This document shows, one piece after another, positions 9,023-16,732 of a DNA stretch of 24,614 nucleotides. The number at the start of each line of letters is the position of its first letter. The first letter of the stretch is position 1. Under the pieces are notes generated by a model. It did not search any database. It saw only the letters and a list, made by a program, of their open reading frames with translations, and was not told the origin of the DNA. Made by a program: the position numbers and the translations under genes. Location: assembly GCA_913020705.1 (NCBI GenBank), contig CAJWBY010000057.1:1-24614 (forward strand), given 5' to 3'. Source of the DNA: an uncultured Colwellia sp. Its GTDB lineage: Bacteria > Pseudomonadota > Gammaproteobacteria > Enterobacterales > Alteromonadaceae.

Positions 9023-10414
9023 GTGACTCAATATAAAAAAATTCTAGTCATACTGAGCTTGCTGACAATAATGTCTGTGGGCTCTTTTTTTTGGTTAACT
9101 TCCTTACTTACCATAGTGGAAAATGGTCATGTAACCCGTTCGCAATTTTCACATATAGAACATTTCGGCTTAAAATCCATGTTGTATCAACGATTAGATA
9201 CCTATGAGCAAGACGACAAAAAATGGCAAAATATTGCTAAATTACTCGCTAAAAATGATGGTGAGATAGCATTCAAACTTGCTAATTACTTTATTAACAA
9301 GTCAGATGGGAGTCGTGCAGAAAATCGGAATATTGAACTTTGGCTAATGCAAGCGGTTCGATTAGGCAATCATAAAGCTAAGGTTATATTAGCGCGTATT
9401 TATTTTGATAATAATAAGTTACTTGCTGCAAAAAAAATATTATTGCCTATACAATCAAATATTCAAGCGTTAACTCTTTTAATTGAAATTTCACTATTAA
9501 AAGGTGAATTAAAAGAAGTCGCATACTATGTAAGGATGTTCGAGAAAAGAAACGAGATTGTTCAAAAAGAAAAATATCATAAGTTTCAGCAAAAATTAGA
9601 GAGATACGGGGTTATAAGTAGCTCAACTGCAGATACTAAAATTGATTGTCTTGCAACAATAGCGCCATTTGCAACGAATATTCATAACCTCGAGTATTTT
9701 GAGAAACTTATAGCTTCTCCAAATCTAAAAGTGTTGAAACCTTATATTTGTTTTTCACCAGTTAAATATATCAGTAAAATAGAGCTTGATTGTCAACACA
9801 GTGAAAATCAAGCTATCCAGTGTGACGAATCTATTTGGCAGAATAAAAATGCTTTAATTAATAAACGCTTTATCGCAGTGCTTGTTGAAAAAGGTGGTGC
9901 TAATGTTAATTCTGGCATTCTGTACATTGATAGTAACGACACTGAAGAAGTCTTTTTTCATGAATTGACACATCTACTCGGGTTTATTGATGAGTATCCT
10001 TTACCCAAGGATCATTTCCGTTGCTCTTCTGTGCAACAGTCTATGTTTTCTCATAATATCGCTATTTTACCACGTTTGTACCAAGGCTCAAGAAAAGGTA
10101 TTCGTGAAAAAATACTCAATGAATTACCTTGGGCTAAATATATATCCAGTGATACATCTTTATTACTAGAAACATCAAAAGGTTGGGTTTTAGAAACACT
10201 TGATGAATCACCTGATGCAGTAGGCGCTTATTTGGCGGAAACTTGTAGTGACAAAAATTTTGTTGCTATAAGACCTTTAAAGCAAAGAACGTCATTACGT
10301 TATTTCGAAGAAAAATTTCCCGCTTTATATCTCAAATTGTTAGCTGATAATCCAAATAAATTTTTAATGCCTCACTTTATTCATAATGTTTTGAACGCAG
10401 AAAGTAAAAAATAA
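9023..10414 (+). CDS. Membrane-anchored putative zinc metalloprotease with Sel1/TPR-like region
   Basis: Not recognised as a named gene. The 463-residue product starts with a basic KK followed by one hydrophobic segment (about residues 7-31), predicting a signal anchor with the rest in the periplasm. Residues about 80-190 are helical and Sel1/TPR-like (FKLANYFINKSDG, then LWLMQAVRLGNHKAKVILARI). The C-terminal half carries HELTHLLGFIDEY at 313-325: a gluzincin/metzincin HExxH followed by Gly320 and Asp323, the spacing HExxHxxGxxD, with Asp as likely third zinc ligand. SMFS at 340-343 may form a Met-turn. All six cysteines lie in this half (first is Cys209), fitting periplasmic disulfides. Start is GTG with no clear ribosome site, 26 nt after nlpI, so coupling to nlpI is likely. 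Substrate unknown. Confidence 0.7.
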   Translation: MTQYKKILVILSLLTIMSVGSFFWLTSLLTIVENGHVTRSQFSHIEHFGLKSMLYQRLDTYEQDDKKWQNIAKLLAKNDGEIAFKLANYFINKSDGSRAENRNIELWLMQAVRLGNHKAKVILARIYFDNNKLLAAKKILLPIQSNIQALTLLIEISLLKGELKEVAYYVRMFEKRNEIVQKEKYHKFQQKLERYGVISSSTADTKIDCLATIAPFATNIHNLEYFEKLIASPNLKVLKPYICFSPVKYISKIELDCQHSENQAIQCDESIWQNKNALINKRFIAVLVEKGGANVNSGILYIDSNDTEEVFFHELTHLLGFIDEYPLPKDHFRCSSVQQSMFSHNIAILPRLYQGSRKGIREKILNELPWAKYISSDTSLLLETSKGWVLETLDESPDAVGAYLAETCSDKNFVAIRPLKQRTSLRYFEEKFPALYLKLLADNPNKFLMPHFIHNVLNAESKK

Positions 10415-10433
10415 CGCATTAACGTTATTTTTT
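10406..10433. terminator. Probable bidirectional terminator
   Basis: An 11-bp A/T-rich stem (10406-10416 with 10423-10433) around a 6-nt loop; the T-run on each strand lies in the stem arms. It overlaps the stop codon of the putative metalloprotease. It may also end the small gene on the - strand at 10520-10687. Confidence 0.6.
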
Positions 10434-10519
10434 ATATTAGCCATAGCAGATTGGGCATCTATTATTGGCTTAGGGGATAGTAACCAATTTTATTGCTACT
10501 ATATTATTTGTGGCTTTAA

Positions 10520-10687
10520 TTATCTTGTCGTTTTAACTTTTGCTATTGGCCACATAGTGTTCTTATTATTAGTATCCAATTCATCCTCTAATGCATTTTC
10601 TACTTCTTTGATTCCTGATTTTTCTAAGCGCTCTTTTTGATATTTTGAACACTTATCAGTTTTAATAAACCATGAAAATAATTTCAT
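10520..10687 (-). CDS. Small hypothetical protein, 55 aa
   Basis: No family recognised. The ATG (10685-10687, - strand) is preceded by AAAGGA seven bases upstream, which is the main support for a real gene; a GTG eight codons further upstream is in frame but lacks such a site. The peptide starts MKLFSWFIKTDKCSKYQKER, then has a charged Glu/Asp-rich middle and a basic end (KVKTTR). It is soluble-looking, with one cysteine and no membrane helix. A possible - strand promoter lies at about 10729-10758 (TTGTAC, 18-nt spacer, TACATT). It is isolated between a likely bidirectional terminator and the divergent csdAE promoter region. Confidence 0.5.
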   Translation of the reverse strand: MKLFSWFIKTDKCSKYQKERLEKSGIKEVENALEDELDTNNKNTMWPIAKVKTTR

Positions 10688-10823
10688 ACGACTATCCTTT
10701 ATTTTCTTCACTCTTTAATAGTAGACTAAATGTAGACTTCTGCCTGTATTTTGTACAATTGTATAAATAAATTAACCATTACTATTGATTGTTTAAAATA
10801 TCTTTTCTTTTCCTAATCTAAGG

Positions 10824-10829
10824 TATAAT
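10824..10829 (+). promoter_or_regulatory. Candidate -10 box for the csdA-csdE fusion
   Basis: A perfect TATAAT 37 nt before the ATG; the -35 region is poor. The 5' leader would be about 30 nt with no recognisable Shine-Dalgarno sequence. The rest of the 10688-10866 gap shows only an 8-nt TTGTACAA palindrome near 10752. Confidence 0.35.
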
Positions 10830-10866
10830 TGTTTCAGTATTATTATCCTCTAATGTAATTTCTCCC

Positions 10867-12540
10867 ATGAATAAATTTGATGTAAGTATTTTCCGTAAAC
10901 AATTTCCTTTGCTTAATAAAAATATTAATGAGTTACCATTAGTGTATTTTGACAATGGCGCTACCACTCAAAAACCATCGGTAGTTATTGATACAGAAAT
11001 GGAAGTTTATGAAAAATATAACGCAAACGTACATCGGGCATCTCATGCGTTAAGTGCAAAAGCTACAGCAGCTTTTGAACAGGCGAGAACTGAAGTAAAG
11101 ACCTTTATTAAAGCTAAATGTATTGATGAAATAATTTGGACTTCAGGTACTACTGGAAGCATTAATTTAATTGCACAAAGTTGGGGGTATAACAATTTAG
11201 AAACCGGTGATGAAATACTATTAAGCCATTGTGAACATCACGCTAATATAGTGCCTTGGCAAATGATCGCAGAAAAAACGGGTGCAATTATTAAAGTTTT
11301 ACCTTTAACGTCAAGTGGTTTGATTGATGAAAATTTAATTGAAAACTATTTTAACGATAGAACAAAAGTTGTTAGCTTTAGCCATATATCTAATGTAATA
11401 GGTAAAGTTAATCCGGTAAAAGTAATCATCTCGTTAGCTAAAAAATACAAAGCCATAACCGTTATTGATGGAGCGCAAGCTTGTGCGCATCTGCCATTAA
11501 ATATGGAATCTCTAGATTGTGATTTCTATGTTTTCTCTGCACACAAAATGTTTGGCCCAACAGGTGTAGGTGTTTTATATGGTCGCCGTGAATTACTAAA
11601 TGCAATGCCTCCCTATCAAGGTGGTGGTGAAATGATAAAACAAGTAAGCTTTAATGATACAACATTCAATGAACTTCCTTTTAAATTTGAAGCAGGTACA
11701 CCGAATTATGCTGGAGTTATCGCATTTGCTGCCAGTATTAGGTTTATTAATTCATTTGGATTAGCCGAATTGGCCGAATATGAACAGCAATTGACAGAGT
11801 ACTGCTATGAAAAACTGGCTCAGATCAAATTAGTACAATTTGTTGTTGAAGAAAAGCCTGATATAGGTGTCATTTCATTTACAGTTAATGGCGCACATAA
11901 CCATGATATTGCCAGTGGACTTGATTCAAGTGGCATTGCTATAAGAAGTGGTCATCATTGCGCTATGCCATTAATGCAATATCTAAAATTACCAGGTTGT
12001 ATTAGGGTTTCATTAGCCGCTTATAATACATTTTCTGAAGTCGATTTTTTTATTGTAAAACTTAAATGCTTAATCGAAAACTGTGACGATAAAAAAACGA
12101 ATAGCATTTCTTCAGAAAATGTAAACATTTCCCATTCAAATAACGAAATTGCAATGATTGAGCGATTCAATCAATTAAAAGGTTGGGATTCACGTCATAG
12201 AGAAATAATGTTACTGGGGAAAACATTAGAAAGAATGAATAAAAATTTACGTAATAACACCTCTTTAATTCAAGGCTGTGAAAGTAATGCTTGGTTACAT
12301 GCTTCTAAAAACCTTCAAGGTGAATTCTTTTTTAGTTGCGATAGTGACGCTAAAGTAATCCGAGGTATATTAGTCATAGTCTTAGCTGCATTTCAGCATA
12401 TGACATCTCATCAAATATTAGCGTTTGATCATCATGCATATTTCAACAAGCTTGGTTTAACACAGCATTTGAGCCCATCACGTAGCAACGGTGTTAAAGC
12501 TATAGTCGAGAAGATAGCTAATTTTGCGACTCAAAATTAG
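10867..12540 (+). CDS. csdA: Cysteine desulfurase fused to SufE-family sulfur acceptor (CsdA-CsdE)
   Basis: A two-domain protein of 557 residues. Residues 1 to about 407 are a group II cysteine desulfurase (PLP enzyme taking sulfur from cysteine to form a persulfide): YFDNGATTQKP near 27-37, PLP lysine Lys227 in FSAHKMFGPTGVG, and active-site Cys365 in SGHHCAMPL. A polar Ser/Asn-rich linker (about 408-435) leads to a SufE/CsdE domain with LKGWDSRHREIMLLGK and acceptor Cys471 in QGCESNAWL, ending LSPSRSNGVKAI as in CsdE. In E. coli CsdA and CsdE are separate adjacent proteins. Both active cysteines and the lysine are intact and the frame is uninterrupted, so this looks functional. No clear ribosome site precedes the ATG; a stop codon lies five codons upstream in frame. 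It overlaps the convergent tcdA by 3 nt. Confidence 0.93.
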   Translation: MNKFDVSIFRKQFPLLNKNINELPLVYFDNGATTQKPSVVIDTEMEVYEKYNANVHRASHALSAKATAAFEQARTEVKTFIKAKCIDEIIWTSGTTGSINLIAQSWGYNNLETGDEILLSHCEHHANIVPWQMIAEKTGAIIKVLPLTSSGLIDENLIENYFNDRTKVVSFSHISNVIGKVNPVKVIISLAKKYKAITVIDGAQACAHLPLNMESLDCDFYVFSAHKMFGPTGVGVLYGRRELLNAMPPYQGGGEMIKQVSFNDTTFNELPFKFEAGTPNYAGVIAFAASIRFINSFGLAELAEYEQQLTEYCYEKLAQIKLVQFVVEEKPDIGVISFTVNGAHNHDIASGLDSSGIAIRSGHHCAMPLMQYLKLPGCIRVSLAAYNTFSEVDFFIVKLKCLIENCDDKKTNSISSENVNISHSNNEIAMIERFNQLKGWDSRHREIMLLGKTLERMNKNLRNNTSLIQGCESNAWLHASKNLQGEFFFSCDSDAKVIRGILVIVLAAFQHMTSHQILAFDHHAYFNKLGLTQHLSPSRSNGVKAIVEKIANFATQN

Positions 12541-13337
12541 AATTTATGTTTAGCTAAGTACTTTTTAATTGCACGGCTTGTTGCAAAAAAAGCAAAACTG
12601 GCTGTAACGTGAGTAACGGCTCCAAAACCTGAGCTGCAATCTAACCTGACGGTACCTTCATGTGTTTTTTTAGTGTGACAAACATTTCCTTCATCATCAG
12701 GGTAAACCAATTGCTCAGTAGAAAAAACAGCATCAATTGAGAATTTTCGTTTATTACTTGTTTTTGCATCGGCTTTAGGGAAATTAAATTCCCGACGTAG
12801 TTGATTTTTTACTTTTGCTAATAATGGATCTTGATAAGTTTGGCTTAAATCGCAAAGTTTAATCTTGCTTGGGTCTGTTTGCCCTCCAGCACCACCAACA
12901 GTAATAATTGGTAACTTATAACGCTTGCAATGAGCAATAATAGCGGTTTTTACTTTTACTGAATCAATTGCATCAATAACATAATCAAAATCATTGACCA
13001 ATAAATCTCGTATATTATCCAACGTTACAAAGTCTTCGATTACATTAACCTGGCAATTAGGATTAATTTGCTTAATTCTTTCAGCCATCACATCCACTTT
13101 ACTTTCACCAATCGTGTGGCTAAGAGCATGAATTTGTCGGTTAATATTCGTTGTACAAATATCATCTAGGTCAATTAATGTTATAGCACCTATACCGGTT
13201 CTAGCCAAAGACTCCGCAGCCCAAGAGCCAACACCCCCAATGCCAATCACGCAAAAGTGTGCTTTTTCTAATAAGGCAGCACCAGTAACACCATAAAGGC
13301 GTGCAATACCACCGAATCTCATTTGATATTCAGACAT
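12537..13337 (-). CDS. tcdA: tRNA threonylcarbamoyladenosine dehydratase (CsdL/TcdA)
   Basis: E1-like, ATP-dependent enzyme that cyclises t6A37 of ANN-decoding tRNAs to cyclic t6A. The 266-residue product has the nucleotide-binding GIGGVGS (32-38), the DLDDICTTNINRQ segment (about 56-68), DYVIDAIDSV and a C-terminal SGFGAVTHVTASF segment characteristic of the family (268 residues in E. coli). In E. coli it receives sulfur-transfer support from CsdA-CsdE, and here it sits tail-to-tail with the CsdA-CsdE fusion, sharing bases 12537-12540 (ttag carries both stops). No obvious Shine-Dalgarno site precedes the ATG. Confidence 0.95.
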   Translation of the reverse strand: MSEYQMRFGGIARLYGVTGAALLEKAHFCVIGIGGVGSWAAESLARTGIGAITLIDLDDICTTNINRQIHALSHTIGESKVDVMAERIKQINPNCQVNVIEDFVTLDNIRDLLVNDFDYVIDAIDSVKVKTAIIAHCKRYKLPIITVGGAGGQTDPSKIKLCDLSQTYQDPLLAKVKNQLRREFNFPKADAKTSNKRKFSIDAVFSTEQLVYPDDEGNVCHTKKTHEGTVRLDCSSGFGAVTHVTASFAFFATSRAIKKYLAKHKF

Positions 13338-13380
13338 ATAATTTTTCTAACTTATAAATTTTGCATATTATAATGCCGAA

Positions 13381-13650
13381 TCAATGATGAAGACAGCAAA
13401 TCCCATATCGAATAAGGCACTTATTCTGTTTTTTAGGTTTTTTATTATCAATCGACTGTTTTTTATATTTATATAATGTATTTTCGATATAAATTGTAGA
13501 AATGGATAGGAGGACAAATATTGTGGGTAAAATTACGTAAACAGCTGCAATACTTGATTCTACAAAAATAGGTGCTAAACCGAAAGCAATAAGTAGACAC
13601 ACTAATGTTGAACGATGGATGATTGTTAAAGCATAAATAAATAGATACAT
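13381..13650 (-). CDS. Small membrane protein, two predicted helices, 89 aa
   Basis: No family recognised. The ATG at 13648-13650 (- strand) has AAGGA 8 nt upstream, a good ribosome site. Two hydrophobic segments are seen, about residues 4-27 and 33-55, joined by a very short turn, which suggests a helical hairpin in the inner membrane. A basic tail (YKYKKQSIDNKKPKKQNK) follows, predicting both ends in the cytoplasm. Two adjacent cysteines sit near the C terminus. It lies upstream of tcdA on the same strand, separated by 43 nt, so the two may be co-transcribed. It is divergent from the GlxA-type regulator. Confidence 0.55.
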   Translation of the reverse strand: MYLFIYALTIIHRSTLVCLLIAFGLAPIFVESSIAAVYVILPTIFVLLSISTIYIENTLYKYKKQSIDNKKPKKQNKCLIRYGICCLHH

Positions 13651-13725
13651 GGGTTACTTCCTTATTCGTTATTTTGTTAATAGAGCTATTTTACCGCTTG
13701 CATGTAGAATTAATGAGTGGCATAT

Positions 13726-13748
13726 TTGACATTATTCATGCTTAATGT
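13726..13748. promoter_or_regulatory. Possible operator between small membrane gene and GlxA-type regulator
   Basis: TTGACA (13726-13731) overlaps an inverted repeat ACATTA (13729-13734)/TAATGT (13743-13748). It is placed 24 nt before the regulator's ATG, where an autoregulatory site could lie. Weak evidence. Confidence 0.25.
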
Positions 13749-13771
13749 GACATCGCTTTTTTGAGAATTAA

Positions 13772-14758
13772 ATGAAAATTGTTATCCTTGCTACTAATAA
13801 ATGCGTCGTATCAGCACTATACGGTATTTTAGATGTTATATATGCCGCTAATTATTGTGCTATAGAACGTTATGGTGATGGCATAAAAGACACGCTTGAT
13901 TGTCAAATTGTCACGATTGATAACAAACCTGTATTGGGCTATAACGGTATTCAAGTTATGCCAACACAACTACTTAACCATGAATCTGTTCCTGATATAA
14001 TTGTTGTATCATCTTCCGTGAAACCTGTACTTGATTGCTGCGCTGATTCAGTGAATATTGAACAAAAAGATGAAGTTGAGCCTTGGCTTAAATATTGTCA
14101 TCAGCGTGGGGCTACAATTACTAGTTACTGTACTGGAAGTTTTTTACTTGCAGAGTGTGGCTTACTTTCCAAAAAGATTGCTACAACCCATTGGCGAAGT
14201 GCTGATCTTTTTAGGAAACTCTATCCTTTTATTCGTTTAGATAGTGATCAGTTAATTGTAGATAATGGCGATGTTATTTGTTCTGGTGGTGCTACAGCAT
14301 ATATAGATTTAGCTTTATATTTGATTGAGAAATCTATTGGTCGTGAAGTCGCAACCGATTGCGCTAAATTGATGGTTTTTGACCCCGTAAGACAAAGGCA
14401 ATCTCCTTATGTTTCTTTCCAAAGTCAAAAAGAGCATGAAGACCAGTGCATATTAAAAGCACAAGAATGGCTGGAAGGGCACTTTAAACAAAGTATTTCT
14501 ATTGAGGCTTTAGCAGAATATGTCGGTTTAGGCTCAAGAACATTTAAGAGACGATTTAAATTAGCGACGAATGAAACACCAATAAATTATTTACAAAGAA
14601 TTAGGGTTGAACATGTAAAAGCGAAATTAGAAAGTAGTACTGATCCTATAAATAAAATAATTTGGTCAGCCGGTTATGAGGATATTAGTAGTTTTAGACA
14701 ATTATTTAAAAAATTTACGGGCATCACACCAAAAGATTATCGTCTGAAATTTGCCTAA
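13772..14758 (+). CDS. GlxA-family transcriptional regulator (DJ-1/PfpI domain plus AraC HTH)
   Basis: A 328-residue regulator. Residues 1 to about 200 form a class I glutamine-amidotransferase/DJ-1-like domain, with Cys120 at the nucleophile-elbow position in TSYCTGSFLLAECGLL followed by THWR. These domains usually sense a small molecule rather than catalyse. Residues about 225-325 are a double AraC/XylS helix-turn-helix (ISIEALAEYVGLGSRTFKRRF, then IIWSAGYEDISSFRQLFKKFTGITPKDYR). Target genes are not evident; its closest neighbours are the divergent small membrane gene and the convergent gltA. The start has only a weak GAG site 6 nt upstream. It ends near the bidirectional terminator shared with gltA. 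Confidence 0.88.
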   Translation: MKIVILATNKCVVSALYGILDVIYAANYCAIERYGDGIKDTLDCQIVTIDNKPVLGYNGIQVMPTQLLNHESVPDIIVVSSSVKPVLDCCADSVNIEQKDEVEPWLKYCHQRGATITSYCTGSFLLAECGLLSKKIATTHWRSADLFRKLYPFIRLDSDQLIVDNGDVICSGGATAYIDLALYLIEKSIGREVATDCAKLMVFDPVRQRQSPYVSFQSQKEHEDQCILKAQEWLEGHFKQSISIEALAEYVGLGSRTFKRRFKLATNETPINYLQRIRVEHVKAKLESSTDPINKIIWSAGYEDISSFRQLFKKFTGITPKDYRLKFA

Positions 14759-14982
14759 ATTTCTTTTTTTGCAACTTTTAACTAATTGTATTTCATTGTT
14801 ATTTTATGTATGAATGATTGTTATGTCTTTTGCTTATTTGGGTTGTTTTGTGACCGATTTTATTGTTTTGAATGAAATTACGTGTTTTTATACTTTGCAG
14901 GCAGGTAAATTCAAAGGTAGAGAAAATGCTTTTGAGTATTAATGTTATCTAAATAATACTTTAAAATGACTAAAATTAGACA
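14759..14982. other. Non-coding gap after the GlxA-type gene
   Basis: A/T-rich, no credible gene. A weak inverted repeat (AGTATT near 14935 with AATACT near 14956) precedes the shared terminator. Nothing else seen. Confidence 0.4.
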
Positions 14983-15012
14983 AAAAAAAGGTAGCTAAAG
15001 CTACCTTTTTTT
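14983..15012. terminator. Bidirectional terminator between GlxA-type gene and gltA
   Basis: A perfect 13-bp stem (14983-14995 with 15000-15012) with a TAAA loop. A-run on the left and T-run on the right give a U tract on both strands, so it can end the + strand regulator gene and the - strand gltA. Confidence 0.88.
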
Positions 15013-15034
15013 ATTTTTGAGCATTAAATAATAG

Positions 15035-16321
15035 TTATCTATTTTTCAATGGTACAAATTCACGGTCAATTTCGCCAATATAGTTTTGACGTGGACGACC
15101 AATCTTTTGACCCGGCTGACCTAACATTTCGTCCCAGTGAGAAATCCACCCAACTGTACGAGACATTGCAAATATCACTGTAAACATATTTGTTGGAATA
15201 CCAATAGCTTTCAAGATGATACCAGAGTAAAAATCTACGTTAGGGTAAAGTTTTTTCTCAATAAAGTAAGAGTCTTCAAGTGCTACTTTTTCAAGTGCCA
15301 TTGCTACATCTAAAAGAGGATCAGCTATACCTAATTCTTTTAATACTTCATGACAGGTTTCACGCATTACTGTAGCGCGAGGGTCAAAGTTTTTATAAAC
15401 GCGATGGCCAAATCCCATTAAGCGGAATGAATCACTTTTGTCTTTAGCACGTGCAACAAATTCATCAACACGGTCTAATGTGCCAATTTCTTCAAGCATT
15501 GTTAAACAAGCTTCGTTAGCACCGCCATGCGCTGGACCCCATAAAGATGCAACACCTGCAGCAATACATGCATAAGGGTTTGCGCCAGAAGAACCAGCTA
15601 GACGAACTGTTGATGTTGAGGCGTTTTGCTCGTGATCAGCATGTAATGTAAATATTCTGTCCATTGCGCGAGCAACAGTTGGACTAACAACATATTCTTC
15701 AGCAGGAACAGAGAAAAGCATGTGTAAAAAGTTTTCTGCATAGTTTAAGTCATTACGTGGATATACGAATGGCTGTCCAATACTATATTTGTATGCCATT
15801 GCAGCAATAGTAGGCATTTTCGCGATTAAACGATGTGCACTTCTCATGCGCTGAACAGGATCTTCAATATCTAAATCACTATGATAAAAAGACGATAAAG
15901 CACCAACAACACCACATACCATAGCCATAGGATGAGCGTCAGGCAAAAAACCTTGGAAGAAATGTGCTAATTTTTCATGAACCATAGTATGGTTCGTGAT
16001 TATGTTTGTAAATTCATCATATTGTGCTTTTGTTGGCGCGTCGCCGTTTAGTAAAATATAACAAACTTCTAAGTAATCAGCTTGTTTTGCTAAGCTGTCG
16101 ATTGGGTAGCCACGATGTTGTAATACACCTTTACCACCGTCTATAAATGTAATAGCTGATTCACATGAAGCGGTTGCTAAAAAGCCCGGGTCATAAGTGA
16201 AATAACCATAATTACCCAAAGTTCTGATGTCTATTACGTCGTTACCGGCGCTACCTGAAAGTATTGGTAAATCTGCAACTACGTTACCATCAATACTGAG
16301 AGTGGCTTTAGATTCAGCCAT
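15035..16321 (-). CDS. gltA: Citrate synthase
   Basis: Condenses acetyl-CoA with oxaloacetate to citrate, the entry step of the TCA cycle. The 428-residue product is of the Gram-negative type II (hexameric) class. The catalytic triad is in place: His265 in GPAHGGANE, His306 in GFGHRVYK and Asp363 in NVDFYSG, each one residue after the E. coli numbering. The C terminus ends in [15 protein letters not shown] lies 8 nt before the ATG. It is transcribed away from sdhCDAB-sucAB, an arrangement also found in E. coli, and has a leader of roughly 90 nt from its predicted promoter. Confidence 0.98.
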   Translation of the reverse strand: MAESKATLSIDGNVVADLPILSGSAGNDVIDIRTLGNYGYFTYDPGFLATASCESAITFIDGGKGVLQHRGYPIDSLAKQADYLEVCYILLNGDAPTKAQYDEFTNIITNHTMVHEKLAHFFQGFLPDAHPMAMVCGVVGALSSFYHSDLDIEDPVQRMRSAHRLIAKMPTIAAMAYKYSIGQPFVYPRNDLNYAENFLHMLFSVPAEEYVVSPTVARAMDRIFTLHADHEQNASTSTVRLAGSSGANPYACIAAGVASLWGPAHGGANEACLTMLEEIGTLDRVDEFVARAKDKSDSFRLMGFGHRVYKNFDPRATVMRETCHEVLKELGIADPLLDVAMALEKVALEDSYFIEKKLYPNVDFYSGIILKAIGIPTNMFTVIFAMSRTVGWISHWDEMLGQPGQKIGRPRQNYIGEIDREFVPLKNR

Positions 16322-16372
16322 ATGTTTAATCCCCTATAAATTATTTAATTCGCTTTTCTGATTTCGCTTTTG

Positions 16373-16389
16373 AAAACTTAATCAGTTTT
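16373..16389. repeat. Small hairpin in the gltA leader
   Basis: AAAACT (16373-16378) and AGTTTT (16384-16389) pair around a 5-nt loop, within the predicted 5' untranslated region of gltA. A role in message stability is possible but unproven. Confidence 0.3.
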
Positions 16390-16420
16390 TATGAATATAA
16401 AACTGTCCGTATTGTACTTC

Positions 16421-16449
16421 ATTATACCCCCTTAAAGTCAAACCTAATG
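16421..16449 (-). promoter_or_regulatory. Probable gltA promoter
   Basis: Perfect TATAAT on the - strand (16421-16426). At a 17-nt spacing the -35 is CATTAG (16444-16449), a poor match that falls inside an 18-nt palindrome, which suggests an activator- or repressor-controlled promoter. Confidence 0.5.
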
Positions 16450-16461
16450 TTTCAACATTAG
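16444..16461. promoter_or_regulatory. 18-nt palindrome in gltA-sdhC gap, candidate operator
   Basis: CTAATGTT (16444-16451) and AACATTAG (16454-16461) are exact inverted repeats around a 2-nt centre. The symmetry and position over the gltA -35 fit the binding site of a dimeric regulator. The rest of the 411-nt gap (16322-16732) is A/T-rich with no gene; a possible sdh -10, TACAAT at 16614-16619, has only a weak -35. Confidence 0.45.
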
Positions 16462-16613
16462 ACTAAAGTCAAAGATTTGCTAAAATAGTTTAAATAATAG
16501 TCTAAAGCCTTTGAAATAAAGGTTAAAATGTCGCGTAAGAAAATTGTAATTAAAAATATTCAGCTATATAATCAATTCGACCTAATTTTTATTTGTAGAT
16601 TATTTTATTAATG

Positions 16614-16619
16614 TACAAT
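16614..16619 (+). promoter_or_regulatory. Candidate -10 of the sdhCDAB-sucAB operon
   Basis: TACAAT 113 nt before the sdhC start. TTGTAG at 16593-16598 would be the -35 but with a 15-nt spacer, shorter than usual. Low certainty. Confidence 0.3.
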
Positions 16620-16732
16620 TATTAGCTAGGATCGCTGGGGTGTTGCTCAATTAATTATTGTAAACATTGTTTACTTTTTATTTGAGCAATAATAAAAAAG
16701 TTGAAGGCTCAAAGAACTCTTTAGGCGCAATC

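Noticed and set aside
14924..14950. Very short frame (8 codons) after a purine-rich site near 14918
   Set aside because: Too short and without conserved context; could be chance in A/T-rich sequence. A leader peptide or small RNA gene here cannot be supported by eye.
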